From CAZDDW01 sp043811105 (GTDB taxonomy: Bacteria > Patescibacteriota > Patescibacteriia > UBA9934 > CAZDDW01): a stretch of 43,676 nucleotides of DNA. Shown piece after piece: positions 8,130-15,704 of this stretch. How positions within the stretch are numbered: position 1 is the stretch's first letter; each line of letters opens with the position of its first letter. Location: NCBI GenBank assembly GCA_043811105.1, contig JBDRNK010000087.1:1-43676 (forward strand), in the 5' to 3' direction. Made by a program: the position numbers and the translations under genes. The notes below the pieces were generated by a model. The model did not search any database and was not told the DNA's origin. It saw only the letters and a list, made by a program, of their open reading frames with translations.

Positions 8130-9050
8130 GTGACTAGGTCGGGCACGACATTCCTGGGGCATGCCAGTGGACGCGTTAGAGAGCGTTTGCATATGGACAC
8201 CCTAGAAATTATTCGCTTGATTGATCATGGCCTGGTTGTCCAACTTGGTCGTGACGGTAAAAGCAACCGTTATCACCTGTTATTCTATTCGGAACCGGAT
8301 CGACAGTGCTACGTGGCTGTGCGTGATGGACAAACTCGGGAAGTGATAACAATCCTTCCCCTTGATTATCACAACAAGTGGGTGGTTTCTGATCAGGCAC
8401 AAGCCCAGGCTAAAGATTTGGCCATGGGTCGAATAAGAGATAAAAAGGTAATTGTTACCGGCTCAACGCTGGAAGCAAACTTGGTAGATAAAATACCACA
8501 AGGCCAAACCATATTTCGGTTTATTCTGCTTATCAAAGACCGGCGAACAGGAAAGATGGAATCTCGCTACTTGGGTGAGATGGCCTTAATTGGGGCCGAG
8601 CGTAAAGGAACCGAAGCCTTTGCTGATGATTTGTTCAGGATCGAGCTTTATCGAAAGATCAGTGGGTTGAGGCTTCCGGCACATAAAATTCCGGAAGAAA
8701 TGATCCTAAAGCTCGATTCAGGCCGGAGTTATCGCAAATGTGTTCCTGACAATCTACGACCTAAACAAAAAAAAGGACCACAGTTGATCTGCAGTTGCAT
8801 TTTGCAGACCAGTGGTGACCCACCAGAGAAAATTGTCAGCCTTGACATGCTTTCGGTGGCAGATGTGGGCATGGAGCCGGCTGATGTCTTGAAGAATTCT
8901 ACTGCTATGGCTGAACTGAAGAGTCGCCTAGTTTGTCAAATTGCCCTCGGTCAGCGACCAATTGTCCTGAAAATAAAACTCGGACCACATGGTCCGGAAT
9001 CGCTCTTTGCTGTGCCAGACGATTGGAAACGTCTCTATCATCGTGGATGA
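8130..9050 (+). CDS. Hypothetical protein, 306 aa
   Basis: The start is GTG 8130, supported by GGAGG about 8 bases upstream. The N-terminal 90 residues contain HASGRVRERLHMDTLEIIRL and LFYSEPDRQCYVAVRDGQ followed by VITILPLDYHNKW. I associate this pattern with a widespread domain of unknown function in proteobacterial hypothetical proteins. The remainder (about 100-306) is mixed alpha/beta with no transmembrane segment or catalytic motif that I recognise. GC content and codon use are richer in G+C than in the neighbouring TrmB-like gene, resembling the 15.7 kb and 32-40 kb genes. A terminator at 9051-9076 ends it, so it is probably monocistronic. Confidence 0.75.
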   Translation: MTRSGTTFLGHASGRVRERLHMDTLEIIRLIDHGLVVQLGRDGKSNRYHLLFYSEPDRQCYVAVRDGQTREVITILPLDYHNKWVVSDQAQAQAKDLAMGRIRDKKVIVTGSTLEANLVDKIPQGQTIFRFILLIKDRRTGKMESRYLGEMALIGAERKGTEAFADDLFRIELYRKISGLRLPAHKIPEEMILKLDSGRSYRKCVPDNLRPKQKKGPQLICSCILQTSGDPPEKIVSLDMLSVADVGMEPADVLKNSTAMAELKSRLVCQIALGQRPIVLKIKLGPHGPESLFAVPDDWKRLYHRG

Positions 9051-9076
9051 ACTCGAGGTAACTCCTCGGGTTTTTT
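9051..9076 (+). terminator. Rho-independent terminator
   Basis: ACTCGAGG and CCTCGGGT pair around a short loop and are followed by TTTTTT, immediately after the stop codon of the 8130-9050 gene. Confidence 0.75.
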
Positions 9077-9791
9077 ATATTGTCTTAACCTTCGGATATT
9101 TGTCTAACAGCTTCCAATAAATATCGCAGGTATTAAAGTTGATATAGTCGTGTGAGTTTGTGTTTGTGTTAAAAACCAGTGAATATAACTGATCCATGCT
9201 TGGAGAAAATAGAAAAAGTGAATTATTTTTGTGCCAAGCTTTGATTACCTGGGTGCGGCGAGGTTTGCGAAAAGCAGAAACTGGTCGTTTTTTTAATTGT
9301 CCGGTTTCTAATCTTTTCAACAGTCGATCAACCACCCAAACCAGAGTCTCACTTTCTGCTTCAGAAAGATCTTCTAGTTCTGAAACATGTTCCGGTGACA
9401 AATAAGTCTCAACTAGCTTTTCATGTTTGTTTTGAGTCGGATCAATCAAACGACTGATCTTTTCCGGCAAAGAAGTTTTACCAGGCTCACTGGCCCCTTC
9501 TCCTAAAAAAACAGAAAGGAACCGCACTTCTTCGGTTCCGCTTTCAAAACTATGTGGGGTATTGGCCGGAATAATTACCGGAATATTTACTTGCAACATT
9601 TTTCGACCTTGATCAGTAATAATGTTCATTTCTCCCTGAGCAATACAGATACACTGATCGTGCTGTGAATGAACATGGAGTGGCGACTTGACTCCGGGAA
9701 GATAACAAATAGCACTTACTCGAACATCAGGTCGAGTAATCAAATGTTGAGTTGCATATCCTCCATGCTCAATTTTTGGCCACATGGACAT
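9075..9791 (-). CDS. Cupin-domain protein, 238 aa
   Basis: Residues about 25-100 form a small cupin beta-barrel. The metal-binding HxH motif appears in SPLHVHSQHDQCICIAQGE, and the second conserved block appears in PVIIPANTPHSFESG. Such domains bind a metal ion and either catalyse a reaction on, or sense, small metabolites. The C-terminal 130 residues are helical, with no DNA-binding motif that I can identify, and they are unusual for a single-cupin protein. The gene lies 10 bases downstream of the 63-residue gene on the same strand, so the two are probably co-transcribed. Substrate unknown. ATG 9791 and ATG 9785 are both possible starts. Confidence 0.75.
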   Translation of the reverse strand: MSMWPKIEHGGYATQHLITRPDVRVSAICYLPGVKSPLHVHSQHDQCICIAQGEMNIITDQGRKMLQVNIPVIIPANTPHSFESGTEEVRFLSVFLGEGASEPGKTSLPEKISRLIDPTQNKHEKLVETYLSPEHVSELEDLSEAESETLVWVVDRLLKRLETGQLKKRPVSAFRKPRRTQVIKAWHKNNSLFLFSPSMDQLYSLVFNTNTNSHDYINFNTCDIYWKLLDKYPKVKTI

Positions 9792-9801
9792 AGCTTAAGT
9801 C

Positions 9802-9993
9802 TTACCAGCACTCAAGCTCGTATGCTAGGGAATCAAGAGCGGTACTCAGTTCTTTGATCGCTTGGCGGCGCATTTCCTGATCAGCTTGAATATCAAGAAG
9901 TGTGCTAATGATTTCTCTGCCACCTTGGACCGGAAGGCCTTCCTTCGAAAAACCGCTCGCCGTCCCCACTAAGCGATTCGGTTTAGTAAACAT
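9802..9993 (-). CDS. Small hypothetical protein, 63 aa
   Basis: This short frame on the minus strand lies just upstream of the cupin gene with a 10-base gap. The product is soluble, with a C-terminal amphipathic helix (about residues 28-62, including QEMRRQAIKELSTALDSL). The Shine-Dalgarno is poor: GGAG lies about 15 bases before ATG 9993. A TTGACA with a weak -10 sits further upstream, near 10025-10045. Coding is supported by spacing to the cupin gene and by the lack of a competing feature, not by homology. Confidence 0.5.
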   Translation of the reverse strand: MFTKPNRLVGTASGFSKEGLPVQGGREIISTLLDIQADQEMRRQAIKELSTALDSLAYELECW

Positions 9994-10067
9994 AGAGATT
10001 ATATTTATCTCCTATGTATACATCAGATCACGCCCTGGTTTTTTTGTCAACTATTAAATACACACCT

Positions 10068-10096
10068 TTGAACAATTTTAGGGAACAAGGTACAAT
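10068..10096 (+). promoter_or_regulatory. Promoter of the nucleotidyltransferase/EndoQ genes
   Basis: TTGAAC (10068-10073), a 17-base spacer and TACAAT (10091-10096) lie 25 bases ahead of the start codon at 10122. Confidence 0.7.
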
Positions 10097-10121
10097 GGTT
10101 GCGTAAAAATAAACTTGAAAT

Positions 10122-10883
10122 ATGAATATCAAAGTTATTATATTGGCTGCTGGTAAGGGGAAACGCATGGGAGCCGAAATTCAAAAGGCCATGTTGCCTT
10201 TGGCTGAAAAGCCACTGATTGGGCATTTGCTCGACGCTGTAGATTCTAGTTCGATCGATTCAACATCTATTGTTGTTTATGGATATGGTGGTGAAGATTT
10301 GGTCGAGTATGTGCAAGATCGTGCTGATGTTGCTTTGCAAGAGCACCAGCTTGGAACAGCTCATGCAGTCATGTCGGCTCGTGACCAAGTTGTTGATTCA
10401 GAAGCTGTTCTTGTTTTGTATGGAGACTGTGCCCTGGTTTCTTCAGAAACAATTCAGCGCTTAATCGATCATCATCAACAAAGCCCAGCAGCGATTACTA
10501 TGGCTGTTGGTTGTGTTACTGATTACGAAGGGTGGCGATCTTGTTTCTCACGTTTTGGCCGTATCTTACGTGATCAGTCAGGAAATGTAACTGCTATCCG
10601 TGAAGCCAAGGACTGTACTGGTAAGGAGTTGAAGATTCGTGAGGTCAATCCCGGTTTTTATGTTTTTGATAATAACTGGCTTTGGGATCATATTGATTCA
10701 ATTGGTTCTGATAACGCTCAAGGCGAGATGTATCTGACCGACCTGGTCGAGATCGCCATTGCCAATGACGACAAAGTAAACACCGTAGAAATCCCGATTG
10801 AAGAATGTGTAGGTTGCAATACTCCGGAGGAACTTGTATTCGCTGAGCAAATTTATTCTAAAAAAAGTAGCGGAACCCTTTAG
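10122..10883 (+). CDS. Sugar-nucleotide (NTP) transferase, GlmU N-terminal-like
   Basis: The 253-residue protein opens with the signature VIILAAGKGKRMG (residues 5-17), followed by KAMLPLAEKPLIGHLLDAV. This is the nucleotide-binding loop and sugar-1-phosphate site of the GT-A nucleotidyltransferase fold. Further conserved elements are QLGTAHAVMSA and VLYGDCALVS (metal-binding Asp), then NPGFYVF and QGEMYLTDLVEIA. These match the uridylyltransferase half of GlmU, which makes UDP-GlcNAc from GlcNAc-1-phosphate and UTP. The acetyltransferase left-handed helix of full-length GlmU is absent, so acetylation must come from another protein or the substrate differs. GlmS at 40644 supplies glucosamine-6-phosphate, consistent with UDP-GlcNAc synthesis. 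Confidence 0.85.
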   Translation: MNIKVIILAAGKGKRMGAEIQKAMLPLAEKPLIGHLLDAVDSSSIDSTSIVVYGYGGEDLVEYVQDRADVALQEHQLGTAHAVMSARDQVVDSEAVLVLYGDCALVSSETIQRLIDHHQQSPAAITMAVGCVTDYEGWRSCFSRFGRILRDQSGNVTAIREAKDCTGKELKIREVNPGFYVFDNNWLWDHIDSIGSDNAQGEMYLTDLVEIAIANDDKVNTVEIPIEECVGCNTPEELVFAEQIYSKKSSGTL

Positions 10884-10892
10884 GGTTTCATT

Positions 10893-10921
10893 TGTAGGGA
10901 CCGACAGGCGTAAGCCTGTCA
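10893..10921 (+). repeat. GTAGGGACCGACAGGCGTAAGCCTGTC palindromic repeat (copies here and at 12212-12240)
   Basis: A GACAGGC/GCCTGTC hairpin preceded by GTAGGGACC occurs after the transferase gene and, almost identically, after the EndoQ gene at 12212-12240. Related forms built on GACAAGC/GCTTGTC with GTCCCTAC lie at 13661-13683 and 24211-24238, and on GACAGAC/GTCTGTC at about 39740-39765. Confidence 0.8.
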
Positions 10922-10962
10922 TTAATTGACAAGCTGATGCTTTTCGATCCCATTAATTTTTT

Positions 10963-12216
10963 ATGAGACTAATTACTGATTGGCATATTCATTCCGGATA
11001 TTCACGAGCTTGTTCCAAAGAACTCACACTTCCGAATATAGCCAAGGCTTGCGAGCGCAAGGGGATTAATATCGTAGCCGCACCGGACTGGACTCACCCA
11101 GCTGTGTTTTCTGATATTAAAGAATTGTTGGTTGAAGATCGCCCGGGAATGTATCGCTTGAAAGATGGGTCAAGTAAGACTTGGTTTATGTTATCAACCG
11201 AAGTTGCTCAGATTTACAAGAAAGGAGATCGTTGTCGACGGATTCATAACAATATTATGTCTCCTTCGATTGAGGTGTCTGAGAAGATAAACACCGAGTT
11301 AGAACGTCGCGAGTTTAATTTAAAATCTGACGGACGCCCGATTCTTGGAATCGATTCTGAAGAGTTATACAAGATTGTAAAAGATATTGACGAGCGTGTA
11401 ATCATGATCCCGGCTCATGCCTGGACCCCGTGGTACGCTATCTTTGGGTCCAAATCCGGATTCGATAGTATCGAAGAGTGTTTTGGCGAAATGACTCAGT
11501 ATATCTATGCAGTCGAAACTGGACTATCGAGCGATCCACCAATGAACTGGCATTTATCTGGCTTGGACAAGGTGGTCTTGGTGTCTAACTCAGACGCTCA
11601 TTCATTACCAAAGCTTGGTCGCGAAGCTAATGTGTTTGAAGTTGGGGATCCAAGTTATGATGAGTTTGTTCGGATCATGAAAGAACAGGATCACGAAAGT
11701 TTCTTACATACAATCGAGTTTTATCCTGAAGAAGGTATGTATCACGCTGACGGTTGTCGTAACTGTGATTTTTCTTGTGAGCCTAATCAGACACGTAAGT
11801 TGGATGGCAGATGTCCGACCTGTAAGAAACCAATGACGATTGGTGTTTGGAATCGGGTGATCGAAATCGCAGATCGTAAGTCAGATCAACTGCCAACAGA
11901 CCGAATTCCTTACAAATCAATCGTGCCGTTAGATGTAATCATGGCCGAGGTCAATGGAGTTAAGTCTACCAGTTCGAAGAAGGTGCAAGAGATGTATCAA
12001 AAGGCAACAGACGAACTTGGTACTGAATTTGATATCCTACTCGATACTCCGATTTCGGAAATAAAAAAGTTCGACGAAAGACTCGCCGAAGCTATCAAGC
12101 GCATGAGATCCGGAAACATCCACATCAAACCTGGCTACGACGGCGTCTACGGCGAAGTTTCAATTTGGGCGGATAAGGAGCGGCCAAAGGGGTCCGAACA
12201 AAAAATTCTGTTGTAG
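10963..12216 (+). CDS. Endonuclease Q (EndoQ)-like PHP-domain DNA repair enzyme
   Basis: The 417-residue protein starts MRLITDWHIHSGYSRACSKE, with the paired metal-binding His (H8, H10) of the PHP fold. Other PHP metal ligands are in MIPAHAWTPW and VSNSDAHS. A zinc-binding block near residues 260-290 contains HADGCRNCDFSC and GRCPTCKKPM. This architecture is that of archaeal EndoQ, which nicks DNA 5' of deaminated bases (hypoxanthine, uracil, xanthine). Length agrees with the family at about 400-425 residues. The C-terminus (about 330-417) matches the family's extra domain in position. EndoQ is mainly archaeal but also occurs in some bacteria, so lateral transfer into this lineage is likely. 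It shares the upstream promoter region with the transferase, 80 bases away. Confidence 0.88.
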   Translation: MRLITDWHIHSGYSRACSKELTLPNIAKACERKGINIVAAPDWTHPAVFSDIKELLVEDRPGMYRLKDGSSKTWFMLSTEVAQIYKKGDRCRRIHNNIMSPSIEVSEKINTELERREFNLKSDGRPILGIDSEELYKIVKDIDERVIMIPAHAWTPWYAIFGSKSGFDSIEECFGEMTQYIYAVETGLSSDPPMNWHLSGLDKVVLVSNSDAHSLPKLGREANVFEVGDPSYDEFVRIMKEQDHESFLHTIEFYPEEGMYHADGCRNCDFSCEPNQTRKLDGRCPTCKKPMTIGVWNRVIEIADRKSDQLPTDRIPYKSIVPLDVIMAEVNGVKSTSSKKVQEMYQKATDELGTEFDILLDTPISEIKKFDERLAEAIKRMRSGNIHIKPGYDGVYGEVSIWADKERPKGSEQKILL

Positions 12217-12269
12217 GGACCGACAGGCGTAAGCCTGTCAAAATTGTGTTATATGTCATGAAATGTAGT

Positions 12270-12631
12270 CTATTTAGATTGTTCTGGTTCTTTTAGAGAT
12301 CGTATCCATCCACCTAACATCCGGCCGATCTCATCTATTTGTTGTTGCAAGTTAAGATATCTTTTGTTGTTTATTTTCTTACAGTCTTTCATTAATCGAA
12401 TAAATACTCGGAACATGTTAAGTTGTGTACTTGTTTTTTCAAGCACAGGAAGTTTTTCTTGCTTGTATAGTTCACTGGCCTGTAACAAGCCTTCCAGAAT
12501 GTTCAGATTACAATTTTCGACCTTTTGCCAAAGTGTGTATCGATCTTGTTTTGGTATGGTCAGGCGAAAAGAATAAATGTTTTGGTATAATTCGTAGGTT
12601 TTTTAAAGATAGGAATTTTAAATTCATCCAT
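12270..12631 (-). pseudogene. avd-like four-helix-bundle protein, frame broken at an A-run
   Basis: A frame from ATG 12631 gives MDEFKIPIFKK, then meets a run of six A's. In the -1 frame it continues TYELYQNIYSFRLTIPK and on to the end at 12270. The C-terminal part has LNMFRVFIRLMKDCKKINNK and IDEIGRMLGGWIRSL, the hallmark of the Avd/23S intervening-sequence four-helix-bundle family. Total length with one base corrected is 120 residues, which is normal. Avd forms a pentameric barrel that partners the reverse transcriptase in diversity-generating retroelements. The neighbour at 12642 is such a reverse transcriptase, divergently transcribed. Seven A's would restore the frame, so this is a mutation, a sequencing error or a slippery site. 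Confidence 0.7.
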
Positions 12632-12641
12632 AATACTGTTT

Positions 12642-13662
12642 ATGAAGGTTTATAAGAATGTTTTTAATGCAATAACCAAGCCGGAATCCCTTTTCCTGGC
12701 TTGGCAACGGTTTCGTAAGGGTAAAAGTAAACGCAAAGACGTAGCTCGGTTTGAGTGGAGTCTGGAGCAGAATATTTTTGAGTTACACCAAGATTTGGTC
12801 AGTGAAACATATCGACATGGCTCATACAGCGACTTTTTTATTGCTGATCCTAAATTACGCCACATCCACAAATCCATGGTTTGTGATCGGGTGGTTCATC
12901 ATGCTGTGTATCAGGTCTTGTATCCTATGTTTGATCAATCGTTCATCTTCGACAGCTATTCCTGTCGTCTAGGTAAAGGCACTCATGCTTCGGTGAATCG
13001 ACTCAAGGTCTTTGTTCGAAAAGTCAGCAGGAATTATACTGCTCCATGTTTTGCTCTTAAGTTTGACATTAAGAAGTTTTTTGATTCTGTAGATCATGAA
13101 ACTTTGTTGGATATCTTGAACCAAAAAATCTTCTGTACCAAAACAAATTGTTTGTTGGTGGAGATCGTGGAAAGTTTTTCAAAATTTCAGACCGTCGGGG
13201 GGGGGGTCGTTACTTGAAAAAACCAGACCTTGCGGTTTACCGATCGGGAATCTGACTTCTCAGTTGTTTGCCAATGTTTACATGAATGCATTTGATCATT
13301 TTGTTAAAGAAGAGTTGAGAATAAAGTATTATCTGCGATATACAGATGATGCCTTAATTATACACAAAGACCCAAGATATCTTAGTTTATTAGTTCCGTT
13401 TATTCAGGATTGGCTTTGGCAGAATCGGCGACTCTTACTGCATCCGAACAAGGTATCAATTTGTAAGCTTTCTCAAGGTATTGACTGGCTCGGGTACGTG
13501 GTTTTGCCACATTATCGAGTGTTGAGAACAAAGACGAAAAGAAGGATGTAAAGACAGTTGAATGAAGAAAACCTACCATCATATTTGGGAGTTCTGTCTC
13601 ATGCTAATACTTATAAATTATAAGAAAGTTTATTGAATGATTTGTGGTTTAAAACAAAATGA
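12642..13662 (+). pseudogene. Reverse transcriptase of diversity-generating-retroelement type, degraded
   Basis: The first part (12642-13217) contains SYSCRLGKGTHASVNRL and ALKFDIKKFFDSVDHETLL (motif A). The frame breaks at a run of ten G's (13197-13206). It resumes one frame over with CGLPIGNLTSQLFANVYMN (motif B, IGNLTSQ type) and LRYTDDALI (catalytic YxDD, motif C). After a stop at 13549-13551 the same frame continues with ENLPSYLGVLSHANTYKL, has a second TAA at 13621-13623, and ends at 13660-13662. These blocks are typical of Avd-associated reverse transcriptases, which normally mutagenise a target gene through a template repeat. I see no template/variable repeat pair in the window. One frameshift and two nonsense codons make it non-functional as written. 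Confidence 0.85.
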
Positions 13663-13691
13663 CAAGCTTACGCTTGTCGATCCCACACAAA

Positions 13692-13726
13692 CCAAAATCC
13701 CCCACAAGCATGCGGGGGATTTTTCT
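13692..13726. terminator. Bidirectional terminator
   Basis: AAAATCCCCC and GGGGGATTTTT pair around ACAAGCATGC. It lies immediately downstream of the minus-strand lysine-rich gene (stop at 13730) and after the reverse-transcriptase remnant. Confidence 0.75.
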
Positions 13727-13729
13727 CTA

Positions 13730-13864
13730 CTATTTCTTTCGGCGCTTTGCTACTTTCTTTTTTGGAGCAGCTTTCTTCTTAGCTACTTTTCGCTTTGCCG
13801 GCTTCTTAGCAACTTTCTTCTTAGTTACTTTCCTTTTTGCCGGTTTCTTTTTCTTTGCAGGCAT
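13730..13864 (-). CDS. Lysine/alanine-rich histone H1-like peptide, 44 aa
   Basis: The minus-strand frame from ATG 13864 to TAG 13732-13730 encodes 44 residues beginning MPAKKKKPAKRKVTKK. It is made of repeated KKKVAKK/KPAKRKVAKK units, with Lys, Arg, Ala, Pro and Val as nearly the only residues. This composition is that of H1-like nucleoid proteins (Hc1/AlgP-type tails), which bind DNA through charge alone. No strong Shine-Dalgarno sits directly upstream, although GGGAGG occurs about 25 bases away, and a terminator follows the stop. It was easily missed because it is short and low-complexity. The coding call rests on the unbroken basic repeat and the adjacent terminator. Confidence 0.7.
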   Translation of the reverse strand: MPAKKKKPAKRKVTKKKVAKKPAKRKVAKKKAAPKKKVAKRRKK

Positions 13865-14012
13865 AATATTTTTTTTGGAAGTAATTAAATTCCTCCCGGG
13901 AAAAATTTAAAAATATTTATTTCTCGACCTTTGTATTTATTATAAAAGAAAAAAAGAAAAAAAGAAACAAAAAAATGAGCAAAACTCATAACTCATAACT
14001 CATAACTCAAAA

Positions 14013-15275
14013 CTATTCAACAATATCGACCGGAGTATTTACATCAGCAAAGTTATATATCCATTCCGCATTCTCGGTCGAAGCATTAACACAACCATGA
14101 CTCATGCGTTCACCAAAATTATTATGCCACGGAGCAGAGTGAATGTAATAATGATTTTTAAACATCAGATTCCAGGGGATTAAACCCATAGAATAATTAT
14201 TAGGATTATCAGCCCCGTAACTCCAAGTGTAATCAACCCATGGTTTTTTGGCTAAAACTGAGTGATTTCCCAGCGGTGTTGGGAACCACCAAGTACCCGA
14301 GCTAATAAAGAAAGACGTGTTCAGTAAACCATTTTCATAGGCAAATAAACGCTGGTCAGAAATGTCAACAATAATATGTTTGTTATTATCCGGACCTTCA
14401 AGATGACCGGCTGGTACTGTGATGATTTCTTGACTACTATCACTATCAAGATCAGCAACAACAAAATTATTTTCGTTTTCATTGATAAAAGAAACAGTTA
14501 ATTCGTTAACAACTTTATCCACAGTTGTGATTTCAGAAACGATGTAAAAAACTTTCTCTTTGTTGTTTTTAGTTAAATGTTCTGTAATTAATTTATTTAT
14601 TCCGTTTTCATTTTCAATTGAAATTTTAACACCAGCTGTGTCATTGGCATCAAAAGAAAAGAATTCATAATCTAACAACCAATTGTTATTTCGATATTCC
14701 CAAACCCGAATGTGCGGTCCACCGGTTGGTCCGGGTGCAGTAATGATTTCGGACACACCGTCATTGTCCACATCACCACAAGCAATATTAACACCACCGC
14801 GAAAATCCTCAGCGTAGGCAAAAAAGCCATTTGTAAATTTTACATTTCCATAACTATCAAAAACGCGAACTTGCGGCCCGCCTCCATACTGTGTTCCAGT
14901 TATCACTTCGGCAGGACCATCACCGTCAAGATCACAAGCAGCCACAGTAATTCCACGACCAAAGTCAGGGGCATAGGCCAAGAAGCCAAGAATTTCAGAC
15001 CCATCTTGTCGCAGATAACGAACTCGCGGTTCATTTCCAAAACCATTACCAACGATCAATTCTGGTGTTCCATCATTTCCAAGATCAGCCGCAGCAATTG
15101 TTGCCCCGCCAGTATCATTGGTCAGCAAGATTCCAGATGTTCGAATCACTTCGCCACTGTTCGAATAAGTGGTGATCGGCAGTGAACGAACCTGAACAGC
15201 CAGTGAAGCCTGGACATAAAAAAACAGACCAGAAGTAATACAGATTGTTAAAATGAAAGTCTTCATATTAAGCAT
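14013..15275 (-). CDS. Exported L,D-transpeptidase (YkuD) with FG-GAP-like repeats
   Basis: A signal peptide (about residues 1-26, hydrophobic core TFILTICITSGLFFYVQA) precedes 4-5 FG-GAP/VCBS-like repeats. These repeats have Asp-rich calcium-loop motifs: DLGNDGTPELIVG, DLDGDGPAEVITG, DVDNDGVSEIITA and DLDSDSSQEIITV. The C-terminal YkuD catalytic domain (about 295-420) has the active-site motif in YIHSAPWHNNFGERMSHGCV (His, then HGC with the nucleophilic Cys). Such enzymes form 3-3 peptidoglycan cross-links or attach proteins to the wall. The beta-propeller-like repeats probably position the enzyme on the cell surface; that is inferred. Two start codons lie close together (15275 and 15266). 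The gene is monocistronic, and its 3' flank carries tandem AACTCAT repeats (13985-14011). Confidence 0.87.
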   Translation of the reverse strand: MLNMKTFILTICITSGLFFYVQASLAVQVRSLPITTYSNSGEVIRTSGILLTNDTGGATIAAADLGNDGTPELIVGNGFGNEPRVRYLRQDGSEILGFLAYAPDFGRGITVAACDLDGDGPAEVITGTQYGGGPQVRVFDSYGNVKFTNGFFAYAEDFRGGVNIACGDVDNDGVSEIITAPGPTGGPHIRVWEYRNNNWLLDYEFFSFDANDTAGVKISIENENGINKLITEHLTKNNKEKVFYIVSEITTVDKVVNELTVSFINENENNFVVADLDSDSSQEIITVPAGHLEGPDNNKHIIVDISDQRLFAYENGLLNTSFFISSGTWWFPTPLGNHSVLAKKPWVDYTWSYGADNPNNYSMGLIPWNLMFKNHYYIHSAPWHNNFGERMSHGCVNASTENAEWIYNFADVNTPVDIVE

Positions 15276-15309
15276 AGTTTACCAAATTTTTTAGATCTCG
15301 TCTAAGTTG

Positions 15310-15338
15310 TTGACATCAATATATTTTCAAGGTACTAT
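15310..15338 (+). promoter_or_regulatory. Promoter of tRNA-Ala
   Basis: TTGACA (15310-15315), a 17-base spacer and TACTAT (15333-15338) lie about 110 bases upstream of the tRNA. The intervening leader holds a palindromic repeat (about 15373-15410). Confidence 0.7.
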
Positions 15339-15360
15339 ATTGGCACTTAAGTTAAGTATA

Positions 15361-15443
15361 GGCCCGTAGCTTCCACCTACGCTCCTTCGGAGCTTCGGCG
15401 GACAGGCAGTTGGAATCACCAACTTCGCTATAGGCCTATCAAA
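15361..15443 (+). repeat. Palindromic repeat beside a partial copy of the tRNA 5' end
   Basis: GGCCCGTAGCT at 15361-15371 duplicates the tRNA-Ala 5' sequence at 15452-15462. It is followed by the repeat CTACGCTCCTTCGGAGCTTC and by the CTATAGGCCTAT palindrome. The block lies in the transcribed leader. Confidence 0.55.
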
Positions 15444-15450
15444 ATAACGT

Positions 15451-15526
15451 GGGCCCGTAGCTCAGTTGGTAGAGCACCTGCTTTGCAAGCAGGGGGTCAG
15501 GAGTTCGAGCCTCCTCGGGTCCACCA
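15451..15526 (+). tRNA. tRNA-Ala (anticodon TGC)
   Basis: The acceptor GGGCCCG/CGGGTCC contains the G3-U70 pair that identifies tRNA-Ala. The D-arm is GCTCAGTTGGTAGAGC, the anticodon loop is TTTGCAA with anticodon TGC, and the T-arm is AGGAGTTCGAGCCTCCT. The 3' CCA is encoded (15524-15526). It is followed by its own terminator and is not linked to rRNA, unlike the usual spacer tRNA-Ala. Confidence 0.97.
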
Positions 15527-15555
15527 AGTTTCAGTATTAATAACAAGCTAGATAA

Positions 15556-15584
15556 TTCGGTCTAATAACCGAGTTTTTATTTTA
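15556..15584 (+). terminator. Terminator after tRNA-Ala
   Basis: TCGGT/ACCGA hairpin around CTAATA, followed by GTTTTTATTTT. Confidence 0.75.
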
Positions 15585-15595
15585 TACTGAATGGG

Positions 15596-15624
15596 TTGAC
15601 AACGTGGTATAATTATGCTATATT
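15596..15624 (+). promoter_or_regulatory. Promoter of the lytic-transglycosylase-like gene
   Basis: TTGACA (15596-15601), a 17-base spacer and TATATT (15619-15624) form a strong promoter about 80 bases before the TTG start at 15705. Confidence 0.8.
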
Positions 15625-15704
15625 GAGCTGTTTTGAAACTGATTTCAGAACGAACCTGAAGCACGCGTTTCGTGCGCAAATACACGAAAGCTGAGGAGAG
15701 TACA

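Noticed and set aside
10893..12240. Regularly spaced GACAGGC palindromes as a CRISPR array
   Set aside because: Only two copies, 1.3 kb apart, each next to a gene end. They are intergenic palindromic repeats. No CRISPR array or cas gene is visible in the window.
13549..13623. Reassigned TAA codons explaining the reverse-transcriptase stops
   Set aside because: All intact genes here end in TAA, TAG or TGA in the ordinary way and no other gene needs TAA read-through, so decay is simpler.
13985..14011. AACTCAT tandem repeats as a minisatellite of interest
   Set aside because: Only three to four short copies, similar to many low-complexity gene-end repeats in this genome.
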